From Sediminihabitans luteus (GTDB lineage Bacteria > Actinomycetota > Actinomycetes > Actinomycetales > Cellulomonadaceae), in contig NZ_PGFE01000001.1 in the NCBI RefSeq assembly GCF_002797595.1, forward strand, positions 62,001 to 126,000: a stretch of DNA of 64,000 bases, given 5' to 3'. Positions 6,928 to 15,734 of the stretch are shown piece after piece. Within the stretch, counting starts at the first letter, position 1. Every line of letters starts with the position of its first letter. The translations under genes and the position numbers were made by a program. Under the pieces are notes generated by a model that was given only the letters and a program-made list of their open reading frames with translations, had not been told where the DNA came from and made no database searches.

Positions 6928-8642
6928 GCGACCGTCTCGCCCGCGCCCTCGACGCGCTCGCCGCCGCGGGCTCGCGCGCGGGCCTGCCCGCGTCCGCCGC
7001 CCGTGACGAGGGCGCCGCGCTCGCCGCCGCCGTCGCCGCGTCGGCCTCGGGCGCCGCGCCCGCGTGGCTCGCGGCGTGCGAGCTGCCCGCCGAGCCGCTG
7101 CGCCCGTTCTTCACCGCAGCGGCACGCGGCCGACGCTGGCGCGCCGCGCCGACCGACCTCCTGGCCGCGCTCGCACGCGACACGTCGCCGCACGCCGCGG
7201 CCTACGGTGCTGCGCTCGCCGACGTCGTCGACGCCGCAGCCACGCTCGGGACCCCCGGTGCCGGGCAGCAGAGCGCGGCGCTCGCAACCGCCGCGGTGCA
7301 GCGCGCGGGCGGAGCGTCGCCCCTGCCGTCCGGCGCGCTCGCGGACCTGCCCGCCGGTCCGACGTCCGGCACAGGCACGGTCGCACCCACCAGCACCAGC
7401 ACCAGCACCGGCACCGGCACCGGCACCGGCACCGGCACCGGCACCAGTACCGCGGGCCGCGCTCCAGGGGTCGACCCCGCGCTCACGCGCATCCCGGGCG
7501 TCGCCGAGATCCTCGCGCGCCTCGACGAGGTCGGGGCATCGCTCGACCCGCTGAGCACCGGACCGTACGGCACGGCCCCGACCCCGCCGGTCGACGTCCG
7601 GCAGGACGCTCCGGGTGGCCAGCACGACGGGGCGACGGACCACGGGACGCCGAACCACGGGGCGACGGACCCTGCAACCACGGCCGCCGCGGGGGCGCCG
7701 TCCGACACGACCACCGAGGCCGCCGAGGCGCACCCGCCCCGCCCGCTCGCCGAGCTGCTGGCCGAGCTCGACGCGCTCGTCGGGCTCGAGGGCGTCAAGC
7801 GCGAGGTGCGCCGGCAGACCGAGATGCTGCGCATCGAGAAGCTGCGCGTCGAGGCCGGGCTCAACGCGCCCGCGCTCACGCGCCACCTGGTGTTCGTCGG
7901 CAACCCGGGCACGGGCAAGACGACGGTCGGCCGGCTCGTCGCCGAGATCTACCGCTCGCTCGGGCTGCTGAGCTCGGGGCACCTGGTCGAGGTCGACCGG
8001 TCCGAGCTGGTCGCCGGGTACCTCGGGCAGACCGCCGCGCGCACGACCGAGGTCGTCGAGCGCGCGCTCGGGGGCGTGCTGTTCATCGACGAGGCGTACT
8101 CGCTCGCGGGCGACCAGTACGGCCAGGAGGCCATCGACACGCTCGTCAAGGACATGGAGGACCACCGCGACGACCTCGTGGTCGTCGTCGCGGGCTACCC
8201 TCTGCCGATGGCCGACCTCATCGCGACGAACCCGGGGCTCGAGTCCCGGTTCTCGCGCGTCATCGGGTTCGAGGACTACGCGGTCGACGAGCTGCGCGAC
8301 ATCTTCGCGCGCATCGCCGCCAAGGCGGACTTCGTGCCGACCCCCGAGGCGCTCGAACGGTTCGAGCAGCTCGCGCGCGACGAGCCGCGCGGCCCGGGGT
8401 TCGGCAACGGCCGCTGGGCGCGCAACGTCCTCGACGCCGCGATGGCGCACCACGCGTGGCGGCTGCGCGACGTCGAGGCGCCCACGCTCGACGAGCTGCG
8501 CACGCTGCTGCCCGAGGACCTCGACGCCACGGACGGCACCGACGCCACGGACACGGCCAACGCACCGCCCGTAGCCGAGGCGCCGTCCGGGACGAGCACC
8601 GACGAGCAGGACCAGGCCCCCGCGCCCGAGGAGGACGCATGA
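6924..8642 (+). CDS. AAA+ ATPase of the CbbX/SpoVK type
   Basis: A 572-residue protein. The N-terminal half is Ala/Gly-rich and includes a Ser/Thr-Gly linker made by ten hexamer repeats (7392-7451). The C-terminal half is a CbbX/SpoVK-like AAA+ module: VGLEGVKREV entry, Walker A GNPGTGKTT (about 326-334), Walker B VLFIDEAYSL (about 385-394), and sensor-like ATNPGLESRFSR. Members of this class remodel or release partner proteins in an ATP-driven way. The ATG overlaps the previous stop (ATGA). In this operon it may remodel the kinase-phosphatase or TelA-like complex, but that is inference. Confidence 0.85.
   Translation: MSDRLARALDALAAAGSRAGLPASAARDEGAALAAAVAASASGAAPAWLAACELPAEPLRPFFTAAARGRRWRAAPTDLLAALARDTSPHAAAYGAALADVVDAAATLGTPGAGQQSAALATAAVQRAGGASPLPSGALADLPAGPTSGTGTVAPTSTSTSTGTGTGTGTGTGTSTAGRAPGVDPALTRIPGVAEILARLDEVGASLDPLSTGPYGTAPTPPVDVRQDAPGGQHDGATDHGTPNHGATDPATTAAAGAPSDTTTEAAEAHPPRPLAELLAELDALVGLEGVKREVRRQTEMLRIEKLRVEAGLNAPALTRHLVFVGNPGTGKTTVGRLVAEIYRSLGLLSSGHLVEVDRSELVAGYLGQTAARTTEVVERALGGVLFIDEAYSLAGDQYGQEAIDTLVKDMEDHRDDLVVVVAGYPLPMADLIATNPGLESRFSRVIGFEDYAVDELRDIFARIAAKADFVPTPEALERFEQLARDEPRGPGFGNGRWARNVLDAAMAHHAWRLRDVEAPTLDELRTLLPEDLDATDGTDATDTANAPPVAEAPSGTSTDEQDQAPAPEEDA
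7392..7451 (+). repeat. Hexanucleotide tandem repeat inside the AAA+ gene
   Basis: Ten 6-bp units: three AGCACC, six GGCACC and one AGTACC. They encode an alternating Ser/Thr and Thr/Gly linker between the N-terminal region and the ATPase module. Length change by slippage would keep the frame. Confidence 0.9.
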
Positions 8643-9970
8643 CCGTCACGACCACCCCGCCCGGCCCGGCGCCGTCCGCGGCCGTGGCCCCGGGTACCGA
8701 CCCGGGGCCCGCGGCAGCGCCCGCTCCGCCCGGGCGCCTCGCGCGCGCGGCGCACGCGCTCGCGCGGACGCCGGGCCGGCTGCGCCTCGCGCTCGCGGTG
8801 AGCGTGCTCGCGTGCCTCCTGGTCGGCGCCCTGGCGTACGAGACCGCACGCTCGCAGGCCGACGCGGTCGAGGCCGTGCGCGGCGGCACGCAGCAGGTCG
8901 TGGGCGGCCAGTCGGTGCGCGCCGACCTCGTCGCGGCCGACGCGACCGCGACCAACGCGTTCCTGGTCGGCGGTCTCGAGCCGCCCGAGCGCCGGGCCGC
9001 GTACGACGCGTCGCTCGCCGACGCCGCCGACATGCTCCGCACGCTCGCCGCGTCACGGCTCGGGGACGGCGCCCGGACCCCGCTGCCCTTCGCCGCGCTC
9101 ACCCGGTACACCGGCGAGATCGAGCAGGCGCGGGCCAACAACCGGCAGGGCTACCCCGTGGGTGCCGCCTACCTCGACTCGGCCTCGACGTCGCTGCGCA
9201 GCGACGTGCTCGCACCGCTCGCGACCGCGACGAGCGCCGAGCAGGCGCGCGTGGCCGCCGCGTTCGACGAGTCGTCGGGCGCCTCGCGCGCACTCGGCTG
9301 GTGCGCGCTCGCGATCCTCGCCCTCGTGGCCGTCCAGGTGTGGGTCGCCCGCCGCACCCGGCGCGTGCTCAACCCCTGGCTCGTGACCGCGACCGTGCTC
9401 GTGCTCGTCGTGACCGCGGGCGGGGCCGTGCTCATGGCCTCGATCGGGTCGACGACCGACGCGGTGCGCGACGGCCGCTACGCCGCCGCGAGCGCCGTGC
9501 TCTCGGCGCAGGCCGCGGCCAACGACGCGAAGTCGCAGGAGAGCGTCGGCCTGATCCGTCGCGGCAGCGGGCCCGACGTCGAGGTCGGGCTCGTCGAGTC
9601 GCTCGACGAGGCCCGGGCACACCTGGCCGACGCGGACGCGACCGGCGTGGGCGACCCCGCGCTCGGTGACGCGCTCGACGCGTGGGTCGACGCCCACGCA
9701 GGCGTGCGGGCGCTCGACGACGGCGGCGACTGGGACGCCGCGGTCGCCGCCGCGTCGTCCGACGACCCCGGGTCGTCGAACGACACCTTCGCCGCGTTCA
9801 CGTCGGCCGCCGACACGTTCGTGACCGACACCGTCACCACGCTCGACGCCGACCTCGACGAGTCCGCGGCCGTCGCGGACGCCGCCGCGGTGGTCGCCGT
9901 CGTGCTCGCGGCACTGGCCGCGCTCGCGGCCTGGCGTGGCATCCACCGCCGACTCGAGGAGTACCGATGA
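8639..9970 (+). CDS. glnX: GlnX-like four-helix membrane sensor
   Basis: A 443-residue protein with membrane segments at about 49-70, 215-235, 245-268 and 410-432. Two extracytoplasmic helical loops lie between TM1-TM2 and TM3-TM4. This is the architecture of GlnX, which links the amino-acid-binding lipoprotein GlnH to the cytosolic kinase PknG in mycobacteria and corynebacteria. The neighbours are exactly those partners: glnH follows with a 4-nt overlap and pknG is two genes further. The two loops have similar lengths and composition, as if duplicated. The family call rests mostly on topology and context. Confidence 0.75.
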   Translation: MTVTTTPPGPAPSAAVAPGTDPGPAAAPAPPGRLARAAHALARTPGRLRLALAVSVLACLLVGALAYETARSQADAVEAVRGGTQQVVGGQSVRADLVAADATATNAFLVGGLEPPERRAAYDASLADAADMLRTLAASRLGDGARTPLPFAALTRYTGEIEQARANNRQGYPVGAAYLDSASTSLRSDVLAPLATATSAEQARVAAAFDESSGASRALGWCALAILALVAVQVWVARRTRRVLNPWLVTATVLVLVVTAGGAVLMASIGSTTDAVRDGRYAAASAVLSAQAAANDAKSQESVGLIRRGSGPDVEVGLVESLDEARAHLADADATGVGDPALGDALDAWVDAHAGVRALDDGGDWDAAVAAASSDDPGSSNDTFAAFTSAADTFVTDTVTTLDADLDESAAVADAAAVVAVVLAALAALAAWRGIHRRLEEYR

Positions 9971-11022
9971 GCCGCTGGACCGCACGGACGGGCACGCGCC
10001 CGCCGCACCGCACCGCACCGCGGACGACGGCCGGCGCCCTCGCCGGGGCGCTCGCGGCGGCGCTGCTGCTCGCCGGCTGCGCAGCCGGCGGCACGGTGGA
10101 CCCCGGGACCGCGGCCGGGTCGACGGGCACGGGCACGGACTCGGCCACGGGCACGACCAAGGCCACGGACGCCGCGACCGCGGCTGCGCCGTCCGCCGCC
10201 CCGACCTGCGACGACGCGCTCGAGTCGTACGCGCCCGCGGACTCGCTGCCCGCCCCCGGGTCGATGCCCGCGGGCAGCACGATGGAGGCGATCCGCGAGA
10301 GCGGCGCGCTGCGCGTGGGCGTCTCGGCCGACACGCTGCTCATGGGGGCACGCGACCCGATCGACGGCGAGATCGAGGGCTTCGACATCGACGTCCTCGA
10401 GGACGTCGCCGAGGCGATCTTCGGCGAGCCGGGGCACCTGCGCCTCAAGGTCATCACGTCCGGTCAGCGCATCGACGTGCTCCAGGACCGCGAGGTCGAC
10501 ATGGTCGCCCGGGCGTTCAGCATCACGTGCGACCGCTGGGACCAGGTCGCGTTCTCGGCCGAGTACCTGCACGCCGGCCAGCGCCTGCTGGTGCCCCGCG
10601 ACTCGGACGTCACGGACTTCGGCGACCTCGCCGGTCGGCGCGTGTGCGCGCCCGAGGGCACGACGACGCTCGCCAACCTCGAGCGCTACCCCGACGTCGT
10701 GCCGGTGCCCGCGAGCACGCACACGCGGTGCCTGGTCATGTTCCAGCGCGGCGAGGTCGACGCGATCACGGGCGACGACACGATCCTCGCGGGCTTCGTC
10801 GCGCAGGATCCGTACGCCAAGGTCGTGGGCGAGCCGATCAGCGACGAGGCGTACGGGGTCGGCATGAACGCCGACGACGTCGACCTCGTCCGGTTCGTCA
10901 ACGGCGTCCTCGCCCAGCGCGTCGCGGACGGCGCGTGGCGCGCCTCGTACGACGAGTGGTTCGGTGTCGCGGGAGAACCCGCCCCGGCCCCGCCCACCCC
11001 GCTGTACGGGCGGACGCCGTGA
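9967..11022 (+). CDS. glnH: GlnH-like amino-acid-binding lipoprotein
   Basis: A signal peptide with lipobox LLLAGC (lipidated Cys 38) is followed by a Ser/Thr/Gly linker and a type-3 solute-binding domain (about 90-345). Typical segments are GALRVGVSADT, GFDIDVLEDVAEAIFG, FSITCDRWDQVAFS and GRRVCAPEGTTTLANL. GlnH proteins bind aspartate, glutamate, asparagine or glutamine outside the membrane and signal through GlnX. No transporter permease or ATPase accompanies it, which supports sensing rather than uptake. The ATG overlaps the glnX stop. Confidence 0.85.
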   Translation: MSRWTARTGTRPPHRTAPRTTAGALAGALAAALLLAGCAAGGTVDPGTAAGSTGTGTDSATGTTKATDAATAAAPSAAPTCDDALESYAPADSLPAPGSMPAGSTMEAIRESGALRVGVSADTLLMGARDPIDGEIEGFDIDVLEDVAEAIFGEPGHLRLKVITSGQRIDVLQDREVDMVARAFSITCDRWDQVAFSAEYLHAGQRLLVPRDSDVTDFGDLAGRRVCAPEGTTTLANLERYPDVVPVPASTHTRCLVMFQRGEVDAITGDDTILAGFVAQDPYAKVVGEPISDEAYGVGMNADDVDLVRFVNGVLAQRVADGAWRASYDEWFGVAGEPAPAPPTPLYGRTP

Positions 11023-12146
11023 GCGGCGTCGTCCCCGCGCCCGCACCCCCCGGTCGGCTGGGCGAGGCGCCGAGCGTGCTCGCGATCGAGACGTTCCTGC
11101 AGGGCCTGCGCGCGTGGTGCGCGGACCGTCGCGCGACGCTCGACCGCCTCGACGCGGCCGTCGGCACGGCCGACGACCCGTCGGCGCACACCTCCGACGT
11201 GCTGCTCGCCCTGACGCTGTGGCGCGCGGTCCAGGACCGGGCCGTCGAGCTCGACCGGACGTGGGCCGCGGGCGGCACCGACGTGCCCGCGCGCGAGACC
11301 GTGACCGGTCTGGTGTGGGGCCGGCTCGGCTCGGGCGACGGCTCGGCGCTCGTGTCGCTCGTCGAGGCCGTGCGCCTGTGCGACGCGCTCGTCACCTCCC
11401 TGTCGGCGCGGCTCGCCGGGACGCTCGACGCGAGCGAGGCGGCGACGCGGCTGCGCGCAGTGGGCGCAGCGCTCGCCCGGTGCGCCCGGCTGGGCGACGA
11501 CGCGGCCGTCACCGCGCTGCGCGCACGGCTCGACCGGGTGGTCGCCGACGCGGCGCGCGGCGCCGACGTGACCGGGCCGCTCGGCGAGATCGAGCGCGAC
11601 GTCGCGCGGACCGAGCGCGACCTGATCGTCGGGGCGTCGCGGCGCCACGCTCTCGGCACGGACCAGGCCTCGGCCGCGGCCCGCGCGGCAGCCCTCGAGG
11701 CACGCGAGCCCGTGCTGCGCGAGCTCGCGGAGCGCACCCGGGTCGAGGTGCTCGACCCTCCCCCGCACGCCGTGCCCGACGTCTCGCGCCTGGGCCCGGT
11801 GCCCGACGAGCGCGCCGCCCTCGACGCCTACATGAGCCGTCTCGACGCCGTCGAGCGCGCGATGGAGGTCGTCGAGGACGTCTACACCGCGCCGCTGCGC
11901 GAGCGCGCACGCCTGCGGTTCCGCATCGGTCAGCTCCTCGAGCGGGCCGTCGAGACCGGGCGCGCCGGGTCGCCGACGACGATCGCGGGCCACGCCGAGG
12001 CGCTCGCCGCCGTCGAGCGGACGCCCTGCGACCTGGCCGTCGCCCGCCACCTCACCGACCAGCTCGAGGTCGTCGTCCGGCCGTTGCCGACGACCACCCC
12101 GCACCGCACGGCGCACGCCGCCGGCCAGGAAGGACTCACCGCATGA
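11019..12146 (+). CDS. Helical protein of unknown function in the PknG operon
   Basis: A 375-residue, cytoplasmic, Ala/Arg-rich protein predicted to be almost all helix, with no catalytic motif that I can identify. Heptad-like stretches near 215-345 could form coiled coils (for example RLDAVERAMEVVEDVYTAP). The GTG start overlaps the glnH stop (GTGA) and the end overlaps the pknG start (ATGA), so it is made together with the sensor and the kinase. An adaptor between GlnX and the kinase module is plausible, but nothing in the sequence proves it. Confidence 0.7.
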   Translation: MSGVVPAPAPPGRLGEAPSVLAIETFLQGLRAWCADRRATLDRLDAAVGTADDPSAHTSDVLLALTLWRAVQDRAVELDRTWAAGGTDVPARETVTGLVWGRLGSGDGSALVSLVEAVRLCDALVTSLSARLAGTLDASEAATRLRAVGAALARCARLGDDAAVTALRARLDRVVADAARGADVTGPLGEIERDVARTERDLIVGASRRHALGTDQASAAARAAALEAREPVLRELAERTRVEVLDPPPHAVPDVSRLGPVPDERAALDAYMSRLDAVERAMEVVEDVYTAPLRERARLRFRIGQLLERAVETGRAGSPTTIAGHAEALAAVERTPCDLAVARHLTDQLEVVVRPLPTTTPHRTAHAAGQEGLTA

Positions 12147-14635
12147 GCGTCGAGAGCAGCACGTGCGCCACGCCCGCGTGCCCGGGCTCGATCGAGGACG
12201 GCTACTGCGACTACTGCGGCGCGCCCGAGGTCGACGCGTCCGGCGCGGGCTCCCCCGGTGACCCGCTCGACGAGGGCGCGACCCAGGCGGCGGCGTACAC
12301 CGGCTCCCCCGACCCGGCCGCGCACCCCGGGTCGTGGGCGGCGTCGGCCGCGGCTGCGCCGTCCGGCACCTCTGCGGGCGGCCCTGCAGGTGGGTCTGCC
12401 GGCGGTGGACCCGCGGCAGGTCTGTCCGCGTCAGGCGCCCCGGCGGCAGGTGCCCCGGCGGCAGCCGGCCGCGGATCGTCGAGCACGCGCCAGGAGTCCG
12501 AGCACGCGACCCGCGGGAGCAGCTCGGCCCGGCTCGCCGCGACCGCTCTCGGCTCGGCGCGCACGCGCGAGACCGGCAGCCGCGCGACGCGTCGGGTCGG
12601 CACGGGCTCGACCCGGCTGCGCGAGCACCGGCTCGGCGCCGGCCTGACGACGGTGCCGCCCACGACCGTGGGCGACCCGCGCGCCGCGGTCATGGCCGTG
12701 CCCGAGGTCCCCGAGCACAAGCGCTACTGCCCGAGCTGCAGCGCGCCCGTGGGACGCTCGCGCGAGGGCGTCGAGGGGCGCACGCAAGGGTTCTGCCCGC
12801 AGTGCGGGGTCCGCTTCGACTTCACGCCGCAGCTCGCGCCGGGCGACCTCGTCGGCGGGCAGTACGAGGTCGTCGGCTGCCTCGCGCACGGCGGCCTGGG
12901 GTGGATCTACCTCGCGCAGGACAAGAACGTCTCGGACCGCTGGGTGGTGCTCAAGGGCCTGCTCAACGCGGGCGACGCCGACGCGTACGCGGCGGCGATC
13001 TCGGAGCGGCAGTTCCTCGCCGAGGTCGAGCACCCGCTGATCGTCGAGATCTACAACTTCGCGATGCACGCCGGGGCCGGGTACACGGTCATGGAGTTCG
13101 TGGGCGGGCCCTCGCTCAAGGAGCTCCTGACGGCGCGACGTGACGCGAACGGCGGCGTGCCGGACCCGATGTCGCCCGAGCACGCCCTCGCGTACGTGCA
13201 CGAGGTGCTCCCCGCGTTCTCGTACCTGCACGACAAGGGGCTGCTGTTCTGCGACTTCAAGCCCGACAACGTGATCCAGCAGGGCGACGGGGTCAAGCTC
13301 ATCGACCTCGGCGGCGTGCGCCGGGTCGAGGACGTCGAGTCCGCGATCTACGGCACCGTCGGGTTCCAGGCGCCCGAGATCGCGTCGCTCGGCCCGTCGG
13401 TCGCCTCGGACGTCTACACGATCGGCCGGACGCTCGCGACGCTCGTGCTGGACTTCCGCGGCAACACGACGACGTACGTCGCGGCGCTCCCCCCGGTCGA
13501 GGACACGCCGCTGTTCCAGCGCCACGACTCGCTGTACCGGCTGCTCGCCAAGGCGTGCGCGGTCGACCCGTCCGACCGGTTCGGCACGATCGACGAGATG
13601 CGCGCCCAGACCCTCGGCGTGCTGCGCGAGGTCGTCGCCGCACGGGGCGGCGGGGGCGCGGCGCCGACGTCCGCGTCCTCGGTGCACTTCCACCCGCCCG
13701 TCGCCGACGTGCCCGACCGCCCGCTGCACTGGGACGAGCTGCCCGCGCTGCGCGCGGACGACGACGACCCGGGCGCGGGGTGGCTCGCCGGGGTCAACGT
13801 GCTCGACCCCGACGACCGTGTGCGTGCCCTCTCGGCCGCCCCCGTCGAGAGCCCCGAGGTGCGCCTCGCGCGCGGCCGCGCCGCGATCGAGGCGGGACGC
13901 CCCGGGGTCGCGCGCACCGCGATCGCCGACATGCTCGCCGACGACCCGTGGGAGTGGCGTGCCGCGTGGCTCGCAGGTCTCGTCGACCTCGCGACGGGCG
14001 ACGCCGCGGGCGCCTCGCGCTCGTTCAACGCCGTCTACGGCCAGGTGCCGGGCGAGCTCGCGCCCAAGCTCGCGCTCGCGACGGCGTGCGAGGGCCTGGG
14101 CGAGCTCGACGTGGCCGAGGCGCTGTACGACGTGTGCGCGCGCACCGACGCGAACTACGCCGCGCCCGCGGCGTTCGGCATGGCACGCATCCGCCTGAGC
14201 CGGGACGACGTCGACGGGGCGCTCGACGCCCTCGACAAGGTCGGCGCGACCCGCGGCTCGTACGTCGAGGCACGCCTGCGACGCGCCCGGATCCTCGCGG
14301 CCTCGGGCCGCGGGCTGCCCGCGCTCGCCGCGGCCCTCGAGAGCGTCGCGCACGTCGAGCTGCCCGCGCGCGAGGACGCCGGCCTGCGGGCCACCGTGCT
14401 CGCGTCGGCGCTCAACGTGGTCACGTCGGGCACGGTCGATCCGGGAAGCACAGTCGACCCTGCTGGCACCGCAGGCCCTGCCAGCACGGTCGGCGGTGTC
14501 CCCGCCCAGGAGGGGCCGCTGCGGGACGCGCTCGAGCGTGCCCTGCGCGACGTCGCGCTGCTCACCGACGACCACGACGAGCGGATCCGCGTCGTGGACC
14601 GCGCCAACACGGTGCGCCGCTGGACGCTGCGATGA
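12143..14635 (+). CDS. pknG: Serine/threonine protein kinase PknG with zinc ribbons and TPRs
   Basis: An 830-residue protein. An N-terminal zinc ribbon (CPGSIEDGYCDYCG, about 13-26) and a long disordered linker precede a rubredoxin-like pair (CPSC and CPQCG, about 194-220). The kinase domain (about 236-500) shows the PknG signature AHGGLGWIYLAQDKN, lysine in VVLKGL, FCDFKPDN in place of the HRD loop, LIDLGGVRR in place of DFG, and GTVGFQAPEI. The C-terminal 300 residues are TPR helices, as in known PknG. Known PknG phosphorylates the FHA protein GarA/OdhI and so controls 2-oxoglutarate metabolism in response to external amino acids. It is larger than mycobacterial PknG (750 aa) because of the extra zinc ribbon and linker. 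Confidence 0.92.
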   Translation: MSVESSTCATPACPGSIEDGYCDYCGAPEVDASGAGSPGDPLDEGATQAAAYTGSPDPAAHPGSWAASAAAAPSGTSAGGPAGGSAGGGPAAGLSASGAPAAGAPAAAGRGSSSTRQESEHATRGSSSARLAATALGSARTRETGSRATRRVGTGSTRLREHRLGAGLTTVPPTTVGDPRAAVMAVPEVPEHKRYCPSCSAPVGRSREGVEGRTQGFCPQCGVRFDFTPQLAPGDLVGGQYEVVGCLAHGGLGWIYLAQDKNVSDRWVVLKGLLNAGDADAYAAAISERQFLAEVEHPLIVEIYNFAMHAGAGYTVMEFVGGPSLKELLTARRDANGGVPDPMSPEHALAYVHEVLPAFSYLHDKGLLFCDFKPDNVIQQGDGVKLIDLGGVRRVEDVESAIYGTVGFQAPEIASLGPSVASDVYTIGRTLATLVLDFRGNTTTYVAALPPVEDTPLFQRHDSLYRLLAKACAVDPSDRFGTIDEMRAQTLGVLREVVAARGGGGAAPTSASSVHFHPPVADVPDRPLHWDELPALRADDDDPGAGWLAGVNVLDPDDRVRALSAAPVESPEVRLARGRAAIEAGRPGVARTAIADMLADDPWEWRAAWLAGLVDLATGDAAGASRSFNAVYGQVPGELAPKLALATACEGLGELDVAEALYDVCARTDANYAAPAAFGMARIRLSRDDVDGALDALDKVGATRGSYVEARLRRARILAASGRGLPALAAALESVAHVELPAREDAGLRATVLASALNVVTSGTVDPGSTVDPAGTAGPASTVGGVPAQEGPLRDALERALRDVALLTDDHDERIRVVDRANTVRRWTLR

Positions 14636-15732
14636 GCGGCACGCGCACGACCCGGTGCCCCGGGTGCGACGAGGCGGCCCCGCCGGACGCCCGCTTCTGC
14701 GAGGCCTGCGGCGCCGCGCTCGACCCGTCGACCGCGCCCGACCCCGCCCCGGCCCCCGCTCCCGAGCGCTCGGTCGCGTCGTCGACGACGTGGACTCGAC
14801 CTCCGAGCGCGACCTGCCGCGCGTGCGGCGGCCGCGTCTCCGCCGACGGCTACTGCGACACGTGCGGCACCCCGACGGTCCCGCCCCGCGACCACTGGGC
14901 CGAGTCGCCCGCACCGTGGGTCGCGGGCGTGTGCGACCGGGGCGTGCGGCACGCGCGCAACGAGGACGCCATGGCGATCGCCGTCACGGGCGACCGCGCG
15001 GTGCTCGTGGTGTGCGACGGCGTGTCCTCGGCCCCCGACTCCGACATCGCGAGCCTCGCGGCGGCGACCGCGGCACGCGACGCGCTGGTCGACCCCGCGG
15101 GCGCCCGGACCTCCGATGCTCTGGTCGCGGCCGCCGCCGCGGCGGAGCAGGCGATCCTGGACCACGTGGGCGACCGGGCGCAGCGGGTCGACCCGCCGTC
15201 CTGCACGTTCGTCGCGTCGGTCGTCGAGGGCTCGCGCGCCACGACGGCCTGGCTCGGCGACTCGCGCGCCTACTGGGTGCCGGACGGCGCGACGGCCGTG
15301 CCACTGACCGTCGACGACTCGTGGGTCGAGGAGATGGTCGCCCGCGGGATCGACCGCGCGCAGGCCGAGTCGTCGTCGCAGGCGCACGCCATCACGCGGT
15401 GGCTCGGACCCGACTCGGGCGACCACCCCCCGCGCGTGGTCGAGCACGACCTCGACACGCCCGGCTGGCTCCTGCTGTGCTCGGACGGGTTGTGGAACTA
15501 CTGTCCGGACGCGGCAACGCTCACCGACGTCGTGCGCCAGGCCCTCGCCCCGGTGGACGGCGGACCGGCGGACGGCGGACCGGCGACCCCGGCGAGCGCC
15601 GCGCAGCGCCTGGTGCGCTGGGCGGTCGAGCAGGGCGGGGCCGACAACATCACCGTCGTCCTCGCACGGCACGACGGCGATACGCTGCACTGCGACGAAG
15701 TGTCCGACGACGCCACGAACGAGGAGCCGTGA
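14632..15732 (+). CDS. PP2C-type protein phosphatase with double zinc ribbon
   Basis: A 366-residue protein. Two N-terminal zinc ribbons (CPGCDE...FCEACG and CRACG...GYCDTCG) are followed by a complete PP2C domain from about residue 98: VRHARNEDA, VVCDGVSS, GDSRAYW, LLCSDGLWNY and ADNITVVLA carry the metal-binding Asp residues. The usual DGMGG is DGVSS here. Overlap with pknG by 4 nt makes it the natural counter-enzyme of that kinase. It is cytoplasmic, with no transmembrane segment. Confidence 0.9.
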   Translation: MSGTRTTRCPGCDEAAPPDARFCEACGAALDPSTAPDPAPAPAPERSVASSTTWTRPPSATCRACGGRVSADGYCDTCGTPTVPPRDHWAESPAPWVAGVCDRGVRHARNEDAMAIAVTGDRAVLVVCDGVSSAPDSDIASLAAATAARDALVDPAGARTSDALVAAAAAAEQAILDHVGDRAQRVDPPSCTFVASVVEGSRATTAWLGDSRAYWVPDGATAVPLTVDDSWVEEMVARGIDRAQAESSSQAHAITRWLGPDSGDHPPRVVEHDLDTPGWLLLCSDGLWNYCPDAATLTDVVRQALAPVDGGPADGGPATPASAAQRLVRWAVEQGGADNITVVLARHDGDTLHCDEVSDDATNEEP

Positions 15733-15734
15733 CC

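Noticed and set aside
7064-8638. Long upstream extension of the glnX reading frame
   Set aside because: The extension is an Arg-rich shadow of the AAA+ gene; the protein-like part begins at ATG 8639, which overlaps the AAA+ stop like the other junctions.
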